Origin: Platanthera guangdongensis
Lineage: Eukaryota > Streptophyta > Magnoliopsida > Asparagales > Orchidaceae
Direction of reading: 5' to 3'
DNA: 64,000 nt
Assembly: GCA_039583875.1 (NCBI GenBank)
Contig: CM077153.1
Location: 66,968,482-67,032,481 of the forward strand
Part shown: positions 22,669 through 36,100 of the stretch, in pieces
Layout of the letters: every line of letters begins with the position of its first letter
Position numbering within the stretch: position 1 is the stretch's first letter
Made by a program: the position numbers and the translations under genes
Notes under the pieces: model-generated
What the model was told of the DNA's origin: nothing
The model's database searches: none
Seen by the model: only the letters and a program-made list of their open reading frames with translations

Positions 22669-23585
22669 TTCGTTCGGCACGAAGCCTTTTTAAGAACTCA
22701 CATAGCTCACAATAGCCGCAATGTCCCCTAAGGACTGGCTTCACAATCACAGGTTAGCTAGCAGCCATCGCCAGCGACACTCACTAATGCCCAGCGTTAG
22801 CGACAGAACTCTCTTTCTGTCCCCATCCCTAACCTTATCTGGACCAACCATCCAGAAATCCATGCAGCCACCTGCAGTGCCAGAAACACTGGTCTTTCAT
22901 AGTATACAACACCTGCACTTTGCGGGTATTTTCCTGAAATTCCACTCCAGTACTTCCTGCTGCTGCCCTTCACAGACACAACCCACCGACTCCACAAAAT
23001 ACTCGTTTATACGCGGAGTCTACTCCGGTGCGAAAAATAAAACATCACCAATCCAGACCAACCTGTCTAGATGGGCTTCACATAGTATGCCTATTCCGTA
23101 CTACATATTACCGGATCTACATGCAAGACTCACTTGGGATTTCTTGCATCAACCCAAAGGAACTCCCTCGACTTTCCACCTTTTGGTGGGGGATTCCATG
23201 CATATGCCAAAAGAAAGACTTCACTTGTCCAAGAAGAAAGATCATTACCCTTTAATATCTCTTTGGAGCCATGGCAAAGTGTTTCTACTCGGACGGAAAT
23301 GATCGTCGCACTTTCATCTTTGCAACCTCGCTTTGGCTTTAGATTCTAGCCCCAAAACCTCCTTCAGCAGCACAACTAGAGCACTCAAACCCTAATAGCC
23401 GAGAGGGCCTGCTCCAAAACTCGGGAAGAAAGAGAATAGACAGAAAATAATGATTTCCAATTTCCATTCTCTATAGATAAGGCATCAGTTATCTTCCAGC
23501 CACAAGATTTCTTCCCCTCAAAACGCATCAACGGCTCGGGATTGAAGCTGAAAAGTCAACCACCGCTCAGTTGCTGCACACCAGC
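22669..23585 (-). repeat. G1 5' LTR, piece 2 of 3
   Basis: Resumes G1 LTR sequence (colinear with about 6830-7735) after C2. Bases 23581-23585 are the CCAGC target duplication of G2. Confidence 0.9.
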
Positions 23586-26500
23586 TGTAACATCCCATGT
23601 TACTTCTAGACCCCCTCAACTTAGATTGTGTTAGGCATGGGGTGGGTGATATGAAATTTAGCTAGGTTTGACCCTAGGTAGTGGGTTGTAGCCATGTGGG
23701 GCCCACTAAGGGGTCAAAGTCAAACTCGGTCAAACTATCCTAAATAGGAACCCTAGCCACACCATTACCCAACCACATTGCCCTAACCCTAAAATAATCT
23801 AAGTGGACCCTAGGGCATGTCATTAGGTCAACCCTTTGACCTTAGTTGACCAAAGTCAACCATGACCATAATTTTGTCAAACCTATACCTATAGGCCCAA
23901 TTAGCCTATGTAGGGCACCACATTGACCCAACCTAAGTTGGGTGGTGCCATTAGACCCATGACCACCAAGTGGGGTCAGAACACTCATCATGGTTGACCA
24001 AGTCAACTCAAGTCAACCTAGTCAACCTAATTGACCTAAAGGAGAAAATGAGGGCTAAGCCCACTCCCCTTGGGCCAAGCCCACCAAACTTGGTCCATGG
24101 CCAGCCCAAGTGGACAAAGACCAGCCCTACCCCTCTGGTTTTGGAGAGAGGACACATGCAAAGGGGCATTTTGGAGAAATTACCCAAAAGAGGAGAGAGA
24201 AAGTGAATTTAAAGAGGTGGAGGCCACTTGGACTTGGCTCCATCAGCCCAAAAGCTTGCTGGCCGGCCACCCAAGGATTTCCAGAGAATTTGGCAGCATG
24301 GGGGGCCACTTGACACCAAGGGTGAAGCCTCCAAAGCCCCAAACTGAGCTCACCTTAGTTGTATCTCCCTATACAGCCACTTCCAGCTCAAACTGACCAC
24401 ACCATCATCTTCAGAGGGTGGAATCGAGTGGAGAACGAGTCCTGGAGCAAATCTTTTGGTGGAGAATCAAGGATTTGAGCAGGAGATCACCGGAGCAGCT
24501 CAACCATGGCCAACCGCCGCCAACCTCACCGACGTGCCGCCATTCGGGTCTGTTTCGCCTCCCCTCTACTCGTACTAGATTTCTAGATCTTTAGGGAGAG
24601 ACATCGGGCTCAATTGAGCCCAATACCATGTGAGGAAATGGAAATTTTTCCGAGTTTTACTTCTTGCTCGGGTTCGCCGGAGGAGCCAATTCCGGCGGCC
24701 TCATCGCCGGAAACCGCTAGCCACCACCTCAGTGAAGGTGGTGGCGACATCCGCCGGCGGTGGTGGTGGCTCAGCTTGCCGGAAACAGCTAGCAAAGGTG
24801 GCCAGCTAGAATCAATCTGGGTCGTTGGCTGTTTGGGGACGATGACCAGATCCTATCGATTAGGCTTTAAGATTCGTGCATATCAGTTATATTAAATCAA
24901 AATAAAAACTATAGTATTTTATATATTTGTCACACTATTTCAGTATCATTGCATGACTATTTTAGGCTTCTTAGAGGCATTTCCATGACCTGAACCTTAA
25001 ATTAAAGTTGTAACTTAACCTCTTAAATTTAAGTTGCCACCATAATCTTGTAATTTGGAGCCGTATACTGCCCTGTAGGTCAGTTTTCCTAGGACTGGTC
25101 CTAGGCTAGGGCAGAAATTAAAACCAATGTCCAAGCCAAACCAATAATCAACATGACCCCAAATTTTGGGTGCATGCATGTTTAGGGCATATTTAGCCCT
25201 TGCCAAAAAGTGAGAATTTTTGGGAAAACTTTTTCTATAGTTTTATTCATAATACTCAAAATTAAATAAATGTAATATTTGGAGGGTTATGGCTCCAAAT
25301 GGCCCCAACTTTTGGTGGCATATCCTTGGGGACTATTCATGTGCATGGTAAATATTTCAGCACATTTGGACTATTGCATGTTGGGTAAACTCACTTGCAT
25401 GTGTTGATTATATATAGGCTTGGGGTGCAAATAGCCAATTTTGAAATATTCTGTATTAATCCTATTTGGAACATACAAAAATCATGGTATTGATTTCAGA
25501 GGCTCATTAGGGTGAATTAGACCCCACATTGTAATAATGTGATTTTTGGAAGCAAAAATCTCATTATTTGGAATTTTTGGAATAATAGAAATATTGAAAA
25601 ATAAATGTAAAAATACGTTTATCATTGAGATAAAATTCCCAATTTTTGTCAAAGTCAATATTATGTTAGATTTAACTGCTGAAAATTTTTATGTCTCTGT
25701 TTGAAGAATGTTGATAGGATTTATATGAAAATTACCTTTTTACCCTAATTTTACTTAATTAGCAAATTAGTGAAAATACTTAGTAGAAAATTTTGGAATA
25801 TTTTTTGATGATATATTTGAGTATGAATAACCTTGTATAATTTTATCAGCATTTTTTGGATTACTCAGTAATTTTTAAAACCTTATAATGTCATTTTGGT
25901 AAATTATTAAGAATTGAAACTTGTAGGCCATTACATTGTAGATGTTGATGAAACTCTGCCATTAACCTTAAATCCATGATATATATGCTCTGTAATTTTC
26001 CTAGAATTGTTTAGTAAAGTATTCCTTATTATTCATTTGGAAAATGACAATTGTATGAATTTTGTATTAATTAAGGAATAAATATAAATATTCAAAGGAA
26101 AATTATAAATTTTGGTAGACAGCAATATTTCACCAAGATATATCTCAGAAAAAATTCCTTAGGTCAGTGGATTATAATTTGTGATACTTCATGTATTAAA
26201 TGACTTAGGAGATTAATTAAATGATTTAATTATATGCCTTAATGACTTAAGAAAATTACGAAAATCAATAGGCTCACTTCATTAGTACATACCATCCTAA
26301 GATAAATAATTAGGGGCAGGTGGCCCAAAGAATTGGAAGTTCCATTTTGGGGTGATATTAGGTCATGGGTTGCGCATAGTGTAAGTAGGTCATATTATAA
26401 GGACCACCGGGGATAGATCAATAAATGAGCTAGAAACTTCAATTGGAATATGACCCTGGTGGGTAGAGTTGACTTAGGATGAGAGTAAAGTGCAAGCCCT

Positions 26501-28310
26501 TGGATAGTAACTGGAGTGGAGGCCGGCGGAAGACCGTCGCCCTTTTGAGAACATCTTAAGTCATTGGGATCACTCAAAAGTAATAACGAGAGCTGCGGGT
26601 GAATGTTGGGTAGCAATCAACTAAAGTAAATATCCTTGAGAAAGGGAGCTTTGGGCGTAATCTCATCGTAGTTCCAAGTGCCCCCGAGAGCCCTTCACCG
26701 GGTATACCCTGGGCAGTCCTGGGATTAACATTAAATCACTAAGTATAATAATCCGTAGACAAGCGTAGTCTAATAGGTTAGGACATTGTGGTTCATTCTC
26801 GCCTGTGATGGGTTTGAGGGATTTGGAATAAAGGGACTATTGTGCGTTCTCACCCATGTAGGGTTGGAGGGATTGTGATAAATGCTCAACCGTGTAGGGT
26901 TTGAGGGATTCAGGACAGGTTGGTCCTGCATGCTGAAGGCTCGGGATGAAATACTTGCATGTGCATAAATTTAGTGGCGGGGCATGCGGTACTGGCCGTT
27001 CGTCACACCGATGACAGTACGTTGCACCAGGCGAGTGTGAGGGTTTGAGGGGCCAGTGGGTTGTTTTACACTGCGGTCTGGAGGACGATCCCCGATAACG
27101 CACACCCGACCAAACAAGACTGATGGGTTGTCAGCAAAGTACGTACACATAGACTCTAGAGTGCACCTTGGACGTGTACAAAGGCGTATGAGAGGGGTCT
27201 AAGGTTTGGTAGTGTGCATACCAGCCTAGAAGTGGAGATGCCCGCTCCGCTGCTGCCGTAGCCACAACGGTGGTACCCGAGAGTGAAGCTAGCTCTCAAA
27301 AAGTGGGAACTAAAGGTCTGTGATCACAGAGTCGTTGTGTGTGAGTTGCACTTGCCTGTGCATAAATTGCATCATAAACATTCATTCATATTAGGTCATA
27401 CGCTTCATAGATCCTTATCATATAAATTAGTATGTGCTCTTTTATATGATAAGTTAAATTTCCTGGAAACCCTAACTTATAAATTTGTATGGGCATTTTT
27501 ATAAGTTAAGGTATGATTTGTGATGGTAGAGTAGTGCTAGCATAGTTTTACTTTCCTGCACTTACTTTCAGTTCTTTACTTATTTTACCGGACTACACTT
27601 GTCTTACTTACTTCAGTTTTATACTTCATTACTGCACTTGTACTTCTTACATAGAACTGCTAGAGTAGGACTACTATTACTCCTCGTATACTTGTTAGTA
27701 TAGTGCCTCTGCCACTTGTTTACACTTGATACCCCTTGTTGTCCTCCACTTCGCCCTCCCGCATGGTGCCTAGGAGTTGCGGGGCGAGGTGTGGAGGAAA
27801 CGACTTAGTCTTTTTGACTAATGGTCGGTGACCAAACTATTTTTACGAGCTCGAGGAGATGGAGCACCAGCACAACAGGCAGGATGAGGTGACAGGACGT
27901 GAGGAGCTGATACCACCACCTACTACTACTACCACTGTAGAGTTGCCTCAGGTAGGATGACTTGGTGTTGATAGATATCGTCCGCTGTTTAGAGTTGAGA
28001 GAGAGAGAGATTTGATTTGATGTACTGGGCATAAGCCCTTATTACTCTTCATTTTATTTCTGTACTCATTTGGACTGATGTTTTCCTTTCATATATTTAT
28101 ATATATGTGATGTGACTGTGGACTAACTGTGATGTACTCTGCTGTGTATTACTTCTTTGCTCATATTGGCCTATAGGTTTATGATCGTACTAGCTGGCAG
28201 AATCGGCGTGTTGCGGTGTCGACTAACCCGTGCGTTAATTCCACCGTAAGACAACGGTTCTGCGCATAAGACTGGAAGCCTCCTTGGCAAGGGGGAGGGG
28301 GGGTCTTACA
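23586..28310 (+). repeat. G2 5' LTR (4725 bp)
   Basis: TGTAACATCCCATG to GGTCTTACA. An AT-rich middle part, a Gly/Ala-codon-like GC-rich stretch at about 24650-24790, and a short (AG)n run near 27993-28008. The ORFs in it are not conserved in frame with the 3' LTR and are not called. The 3' LTR lacks about 155 bp corresponding to roughly 25150-25310. Confidence 0.93.
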
Positions 28311-28313
28311 AGC

Positions 28314-28321
28314 TGGTATCA
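28314..28321 (+). promoter_or_regulatory. G2 primer-binding site
   Basis: TGGTATCA three bases after the LTR end, initiator tRNA-Met type. Confidence 0.85.
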
Positions 28322-28425
28322 CTTGACCGAACGTTCATATGAGAAAGACGTCCACAATACTGGACCACCCCGTACGAGCATTACTTTGCGGACAAACTAT
28401 GCAGCGGAAGCAGTGGTGTGCCCAT

Positions 28426-28511
28426 GTGTAAAAAGTCACATAAAACAGTCCATTAAGTATAATGAGTTAGGCCAGTTCTATTTTAACCTTACCTTTATGC
28501 AACCTCCATAG
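28426..28511 (+). other. G2 candidate leader intron (86 nt)
   Basis: Upstream, an ATG at 28339 opens 29 codons without a stop up to CAT at 28423-28425. GTGTAAAAAG follows, and the segment ends TTACC...CCTCCATAG at 28511 with a CTTAC branch-like motif. The Gag frame opens at 28512 with GTC and is in frame with the upstream ATG if the segment is removed. The alternative Gag ATG at 28497 runs into TAG at 28509-28511. Inferred. Confidence 0.45.
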
Positions 28512-29615
28512 GTCGCCGTGCCGCAAAATGTGGTTCCTCCCCCTCCAGCTGCCACTCCATTTTTATAGACGGAGATGGGGCAGACTTTGCCGACGATCCT
28601 GGAAGCCTTCAAAGCCAAGCAAGTCCCGGCCCCGCAGCCAAATCCGGGGTCAAGCTGGCTAAGTGCCTTCAAGAGCCTGTCCCCACCGATGTACCGTGCG
28701 ACAGAGGATGCTGTAAAGACGGAGGAATGGCTGGAGGCCATACATGAGATATTGTCAGGCATCAGCTGCCCGGTCGGCCAAGCAGTACCTCTAGCCACCT
28801 CTGCACTAAAAGCTCATGAGAAGAGATGGTGAGAGTCTATACGGGAGTCTACATATGTTGACTGGGAGCTGTCAGACATATCTTGGGAGGAGTTCGGCGA
28901 TGTATTTTTGGATCACTTCGTATCTACTATAGACAAAAATGCTTTGGAGGAGAAGTTTCTGAACCTCAGGCAGGGGAGCAGATCAGTGTTGAGTACCAGA
29001 GGCAGTTTTCCCACCTTGTCAGGTTCGCAGGGATACAGGATACAGACGATAGGAGGTATGCCAAGAGGTTCTACCGGGGCCTCAGAGATGACTTGAGGCA
29101 GGCCTTATTGTTCATCTCTCACGGCACATCAGCCCAGATCATCGAGATGGAAAAGAAGCTGGAGGCTGACCAGCTGATGGTGCAAGGCAGAGGAAAGAGA
29201 CCGTATGATGGGTCGACATCCGGAGAGAGCAGCAGGGGCTCTCAGAGAGGCAGGACTATTGGATACAAGAGGGGTGGGGGACGTCGTCGTCCCAACTACA
29301 GGCAGGAGCAGGGACCTCCTCTAGCATTAGCGCCCCCACCTCTACAGGTGCATGTTCTAAGGATGCAGGATGACCATGGACACCAGCCAGTAGTCTGTTA
29401 CGGATGCTGCCAGCCTGGGCACATTAGATCGGAGTGTCTGCATCGGTTCCATCCACCTCCTCCTCCTCCACCTCCAGTGGCTCCAGTACAGCATGGTAGA
29501 GGCCGAGGACGAGGTTGAGGCCGAGGCTGGGGATATCATGGTAGAGGACGTAATCAGGAGCAGATGTACGCCTTGGACCTCACGGAGCAGAGGAACCCCG
29601 AGGAAAAGATTACAG
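28512..29615 (+). pseudogene. gag: G2 gag (broken)
   Basis: Pro-rich N-terminus, then the Tekay gag core (FKSLSPPMYRATEDAVKTEEWLEAIHEIL; SWEEFGDVFLDHFV). A one-base deletion near 28976 shifts the frame; the capsid continues as QISVEYQRQFSHLVRFAG-type sequence. A basic RG-rich region and a CCHC knuckle (C-YG-CCQPGHIRSE-C) at 29396-29437 follow, then a Pro run and RG repeats. Stops are TAG 28566-28568, TGA 28830-28832 (from TGG) and TGA 29516-29518 (from CGA). It ends at ACA-G before the donor at 29616. Confidence 0.85.
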
Positions 29616-29707
29616 GTACTTAAATTGTTTTAATTTAGAAATTTCAACCCTAGTAGTGCCTTGAAAACCATAGAAATAACATCCGTTTTAACTCAAATAA
29701 ATCTCAG
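29616..29707 (+). other. G2 gag-protease intron-like segment (92 nt)
   Basis: TTACAG|GTACTTAAATTG to AAATCTCAG. Retained, Gag ends GGT ACT TAA two codons after the donor. Removed, the phase-1 junction continues into the protease frame (Asp-Ile-Val-Met-Ile). The length is 2 modulo 3, whereas G1 and G3 segments are 1 modulo 3, so one programmed frameshift could not serve all three. Confidence 0.65.
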
Positions 29708-32700
29708 ACATAGTTATGATCAGCGGCAAGCCCGCTCATACCCTCTTCGACACGGGTGCTTCCCACTCATTCGTGTCGGACACATTTATTGAAGGACTAG
29801 AGGGTGTGGAGAGATTCCCTGGCATAGAGATGAGGGTGCGTCTTCCCGATGGCTCGGAGCTACGGACCACAGATAGCTGCAACAAGGAGGCTGAGATAGG
29901 GGGCAAGACATTCGAAGCTTCGGCGGCGGTCTTGAAATTGCCGGACTTTGATTTGATTTTGGGCATGACCTGGCTTTATTGGAACTACGCCCAGATCGAC
30001 TGCCCCTCTAAGAGGATCACGCTCAGGCATGGAGACTCCTACGTTACTATTGAAGGTATCCAACCTATCCCCCATCTATTATTATCTTCTGTATAGGCTG
30101 TCAAAGCCTATGAGCAGGGGGAAGAGGTGTACCACATCTGCTTTGAGATGGTGGCAACAGAGAGTTCTATAGTTGATATCCCGTTGGTTCGGGATTTCTC
30201 TGATGTATTCCAGGTGAAATTGCCCGGACTACCACCAGTTCGGGACTTGGATTTCAGAATTCAGTTGGTGCCGGGGGCGAGGCCAGTGTCCCGGGCACCT
30301 TACAGGATGGCTCCCAGAGAGTTGGCAGAATTCAGGACACAGCTTCAGGAGCTTGTGGACTCAGGATTTGTGCGACCGAGTTCGTCGCCATGGGGAGCAC
30401 CAGTTCTATTTGTAAAGAAGAAAGATGGATCATTGCGGCTGTGCATAGATTACAGGGAGCTGAACCGGTTAACGGTCCGGAATACCTATCCACTGCCTCG
30501 GATAGATGAGTTATTTGATCAGCTTCAGGGGCTTTCTGGTTCTCTAAGCTGGATTTGAGATCTGGTTACTATCAGATGCGCAACTGAGAGGAAGACATCC
30601 CGAAGACGGCTTTCAGCTCACGATACAGGTTATACGAGTTCACGGTGATGCCTTTTAGGCTCACAAATGCCACTGCCGCATTAATGAGTCTAATGAACTG
30701 TGTATTCGAGCCCTTCTTAGACCGCTTCATCATTGTATTCATCGACGATATTCTTATTTATTCCCGGACTCAGGAGGAGCATACAGAGCATTTGACACAG
30801 GTTTTGCAGAGGCTGAGGGAGTTCCAGATGTATGCAAAGTTTTCAAAGTGCCAGTTCTGGCTACAGGAGGTGGCCTTCTTAGGGCATACAATCAGTGGAG
30901 CTGGATTGGCGGTGGATCTAGCCAAGATAGAGACAGTGAGGGATTGGCCATGGCTGAAGACAGCGTCCGACATTCGCAGTTTCTTGGGATTAGCAGGTTA
31001 CTATCGTAAGTTCGTGGAGGGGTTCTCGAGGATAACACTTCCCCTAACGACCTTGACGAGGAAGGATGCAGAGTTTACATGGACAGAGCAATGCGAGACA
31101 GCGTTTCAGGAGTTGAAGGACCGACTTACCTCATCCCCTATCCTTGTACTCCCATATGGGAGTGAGGGATTTCAGATTTACACGCATGCCTCATATGAAG
31201 GGATGGGTGCTGTACTGATCCAGCACGGACATGTTATAGCTTATGCTTCGAGACAGTTGAAGAAGCACGAGCATAAGTATCCGGTACACGATTTGGAGTT
31301 CGGGGCTGTTGTATTTGCACTAAAGATATGGAGGCATTATCTGTATGGGATTCATTGTGATATTTTCTCAGATCACAAGAATCTCAAGTACATCGATACG
31401 CAGAAGGACCTAAACCTACGACAGAGGAGATGGCTAGAGTTTCTCTGTGACTATGATTACCAGATTCACTACCACCCGGGGAAGACAAACACAGTAGCAG
31501 ATGCATTGAGCAGGAGGGCCGGCACCTCTGGGCCGGAGCCTCGGATGAAGGCTATGGAGCTGATACAGGTGATGGACGACATGTATATTACTATGGTTTA
31601 TGAGGCCGAACCAGTAGGATATCGAGAGTACCTGAGCTCTTTGATTAGTGATGATGACATTCGGGAGCTCATTATGGCACATCAGAAGCTGGATGCTGCA
31701 TTAGAGCCGATTTTCAGTGCCCTGGAAAGGGGCAAGGTTGAGGACTACATGCTGCAGGATGATCTCCTTCAATTCTGTGGACGCATTTATATACCAGCAG
31801 GGGGCGGTATCCGGGATGATATACTTAGAGAGGCACATTACTCCAGATATTCAGTACATCCCGGCATCACCAAGATGTGGGCAGATCTACGGAAGACTGT
31901 GTATTGGCCTGGGATGAAGAGGGAGATCACCCACTTTGTGACACATTGCGAGACGTGCCAGTGCGTTAAGGCGGAATTCAAGAGCCCGGGAGGTTTATTA
32001 CAGCCATTGCCAGTCCCAGAGTGGAAGTTCGAGGACATTGCTATGGACTTTGTGCACGGACTACCTCGCTCCCACTCTGGGCATGATTCTATATGGGTCA
32101 TAGTAGACAGACTAACCAAGGTGGCGTGCTTTATTCCAGTCAGGAAGGATGCTCCAGTTGCAATTTTGGTGAGATTATTCGTGGAGTAGTTCGTCAGATA
32201 CCATGGCATCCCCAGGACGATTGTTTTGGACCGTGATGGTCGGTTCACTTCGAGCGAGTGGAGGGCTGTGCATGCTTACTTGGGCTCTCGGCTTACTTTT
32301 AGTACTGCCTTCCACCCACAGACCGACGGACAGACCGAGCGGACCATCCGGACCATGGAGGATCTACTCCGCCTATGCATATTGGATACGGGGAAGCCTT
32401 GGGAGAGGCTGCTACCATTGATCGAGTTCTCCTATAATAACAGCCACCAGGCTAGCATCAGGATGACTCCATATGAGGCACGTTACGGGAGGAAGTGCCG
32501 GACACCGCTGTTATGGGTTCAGGATATGGATACCAAGGCTCTTGGTTCTGATTATGTGAAGGTTACGGAGGCTCAGGTACATTTGATCAGGGATCGGCTA
32601 CTAGAGGCCTAGAGCAGATAGGCGAAGTATTATGATGCTCGACACCGGAAGGTGGAGTTCCAGGTTGGAGACAGAGTTTTCTTGAAGATACGTCCGGTAC

Positions 32701-33131
32701 ATGGTGTCTCTCGGGTGCGGAGGCACAAGAAGCTCAGTCCTCGATACATGGGGCCATACTTGATCCTGGAGCGGATCGACCCCTTAGCTTACCGACTGCA
32801 GCTGCCATCGGAGTTGGGTACCCTACACGACGTCTTCCATGTATCTTCCTTACGAAGAGCCCTCCTTCGGCTGGAGCAGCACGTTACTACTACAGCCGGT
32901 CCGATAGCGCCAGACAGATCCGTCAGATTGGAGCCGATCCAGATTGATGATACAGATGTCCGTGTGTTGCGGAAGAAGAAGGTCCCTCTCGTGAAGGTGT
33001 TGTAGTCCAATCATGGACAGGAGGAGCACACCTGGGAGCCAAGGGATCTAATGTTGGAACGACACCCGGAGCTGTTTACTTCAGGTATGATGCAAATTTT
33101 GTTTAGAATTTACTTAAACTATTACAGATAG
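29708..33131 (+). pseudogene. pol: G2 pol: protease to chromodomain (broken)
   Basis: Protease [12 protein letters not shown] at about 29740. RT begins near 30130, with FIDDILIYS at about 30735-30765; the RT subdomain before it carries a one-base deletion near 30540 and a TGA near 30588. RNase H about 31150-31400, integrase HHCC about 31840-31990, core with DRDGRF (32230) and [11 protein letters not shown] (about 32310). The chromodomain is about 32930-33075, ending HPELF. Stops at 30094-30096, 32187-32189, 32610-32612 and 32619-32621 look like CAG to TAG, and 33003-33005 like TGG to TAG. The frame ends at TAG 33129-33131. Confidence 0.9.
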
Positions 33132-33191
33132 AACCTCGTAGACCCGAACTTGAATTTCGGGGACGAAATCATTTTCTTGTTTATTGGGATT
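33132..33191 (+). promoter_or_regulatory. G2 region before 3' LTR
   Basis: Contains TTCGGGGACGAAAT, a motif often seen before the 3' LTR of Tekay elements, and ATTGGGAT next to the LTR as a weak polypurine tract. Confidence 0.5.
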
Positions 33192-36100
33192 TGTAACATC
33201 CCATGTTACTTCTAGACCCCCTCAACTTAGATTGGGTTAGGCATGGGGTGGGTGATAGGAAATTTAGCTAGGTTTGACCCTAGGTAGTGGGTTGTAGCCA
33301 TGTGGGGCCCACTAAGGGGCCAAAGTCAAACTCGATCAAACTAGCCTAAATAGGAACCATAGCCACACAAGGACCCCACCACATTGCCCTAACCCTAAAA
33401 TAATCTAAGTGGACCCTAGGGCATGTCATTAGGTCAACCCTTTGACCCTAGTTGACCAAAGTCAACCATGACCCTAATTTGGTCAAACTTATACCTATAG
33501 GACAAATTAGCCCAAGTAAGGCACCACATTGACCCAAATCAAGTTGGGTGGTGCCATTAGACCCATGACCACCAAGTGGGGTCAGCCCACTCATCATGGT
33601 TGACCAAGTCAACTAAAGTCAACCTAGTCAACCTAATTGACCTAAAGGAGAAAATGAGGGCTAAGCCCACTCCCCTTGGGCCAAGCCCACCAAACTTGGT
33701 CCATGGCCAGCCCAAGTGGACAAAGACCAGCCCTACCCCTCTGGTTTTGGAGAGAAGACACATGCAAAGGGGGCATTTTGGAGAAATTACCCAAAAGAGG
33801 AGAGAGAAAGTGAATTTAAAGAGGTGGAGGCCACTTGGCCTTGGCTCGATCAGCCCAAAAGCTTGCTGGCCAGCCACCCAAGGATTTTTAGAGAATTTGG
33901 CAGCATGGGGGGCCACGTGGCACCAAGGGTGAAGCCTCCAAAGCCCCAAACCGAGCTCACCTTGGTTGTATCTCCCTATACAGCCACTTCCAGCTCAAAC
34001 CGACCACACCATCATCTTTAGAGGGTGAAATCGAGTGGAGAACGAGTCCTGGAGCAAAGATTTTGGTGGAGAATCAAGGATTTGAGCAGGAGATCACCGG
34101 AGCAGCTCAACCATGGCCAACCGCCGCCAACCTCACCGTCGTGCCACCATTCGGCTCCGTTTCTCCTCCCCTCTACTCGTACTAGATTTCTAGATCTTTA
34201 GGGAGAGACATCAGGCTCAATTGAGCCCGATACCATGTGAGGAAATTGCAATTTTTCCGAGTTTTACTTCTTGCTCGGGTTCGCCGGAGGAGCCAATTCC
34301 GGCGGCCTCATCGCCGGAAACTGCTAGCCACCACCTCAGTGAAGGTGGTGGCGACATCCGCCGGCGGTGGTGGTGGCTCAGCTGGCTGGAAACAGCCAGC
34401 AAAGGTGGCCAACCAGAATCAATCTGGGCCATTGGCTATTTGGGGATGATGACCAGATCCCGTCGATTAGGCTTTGAGATTCGTGCATATCAGTTATATT
34501 AAATAAAAAAAACTATAGTATTTTATATATTTGTCACACTATTTCAATATCATTGCATGGCTATTTTAGGCCTCTTAGAGGCATTTCCAGGACCTGAACC
34601 TTATATTAAAGTTGTAGCTTAACCTCTTAACTTTAATTTGCCACATTATCTTGTAATTTGGAGCAGTATACTGCCCTGTAAGTATGTTTTCCTAGAACTG
34701 GTCCTAGGCTAGGGTAGAAATTAAAACCAATGTCCAAGTCAAACCAATAATCAACATGAATTTTGGTGGCATGTCCTTGGGGACTATTCATGTGCATGGT
34801 TAAAATTTTAACACATTTAGACCACTGCATGTTGGGTAAACTCACTTGCATGTGTTGATTATATATAGGATTGGGGTGCAAATAGCCAATTTTGAAATAT
34901 TGTGTATTAAGCCTATTTGGAACATCCAAAAATCATGGTATTGATTTCAGAGGCTCATTAGGGTGAATTAGACCCCACATTGTAGTAATGAGATTTTTGG
35001 AAGCAAAAATCCCATTATTTGGAATTTTTGGAATAATAGAACTTTTGAAAAATAAATGTAAAAATAGGTTCATCATTGAGATAAAATCCCCAATTTTTGT
35101 CAAGGTCAATATTATGTTAGATTTAACTCCTGAAAATTTTTATGTCTCTGTTTGAAGAATGTTGATAGGAGTTATGCAGAAATTACCTTTTTACCCTCAT
35201 TTTACTTAATTAGCAAATTGGTGAAAATACTTAGTAGAAAATTTTGGAAATTTTTTTGATGATATATCTGAAGATGAATAACCTTGTATAATTTTCTCAG
35301 CATTTTTTGGATTACTCAGTAAATTTTAAAACCTTATAATGACATTTTGGTAAATTATTAAGAATTGAAACTTGTAGGCCATTACATTGTAGATGTTGAT
35401 GAAACTCTGCCATTAGCCTTAAATCCATGATTTATATCCTCTGTAAGTTTCCTAGAATTTTTAGTAATGTGTTCCTTATACTTCATTTGGAAAATGATAA
35501 TTGTATGAATTTTGTATTAATTAAGGAATAAATAGAAATATTCAAAGGAAAAATATAAATTTTGGTAGACAGCAATATCTCACCAAGATACAACTCAGGA
35601 AAAATTCCTTAGGTCAGTGGATTATAATTTGTGATACTTCATGTATTAAATGACCTAGGGGATTAATTAAATGATTTAATTAGATGCCTTAATGACTTAA
35701 GAAAATTACGAAAATCAATAGACTCACTTCATTAGTTCATACCATCCTAAGATAAATAATTAGGGGCAGGTGTCCCAAGGAATTGGAAGTTCCATTTCAG
35801 GGTGGTATTAGGTCATGAGTTGCGTATAGAGTAAGTAGGTCATATTATAAGGACCACCGGGGGATAGATCAATAAATGAGCTAGAGACTTCAATTGGAAT
35901 ATGACCCTGGTGGGTAGAGTTGACTTAGGATGAGAGTAAAGTGCAAGCCCTTATATAGCAACTAGAGTGGAGGCCGGCGGAAGACCGTCGCCCTTTTGAG
36001 AACATCTTAAGTCATTAGGATCACTCAAAAGTAATAACGAGAGCTGGGGGTGAATGTTGGGTAGCCATCAACTAAAGTAAATATCCTTGAGAAAGGAAGC

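Noticed and set aside
24614..24895. 93-codon frame in the G2 5' LTR, also at 34221-34502
   Set aside because: Both copies exist only because LTRs are duplicates; the frame has substitutions with no sign of constraint and overlaps an equally open antisense frame.
28497..28511. ATG with a stop four codons later as a mutated Gag start of G2
   Set aside because: The TAG coincides with an acceptor-like CCATAG at the place where G3 also opens its frame, so an intron end is the better reading, though not proven.
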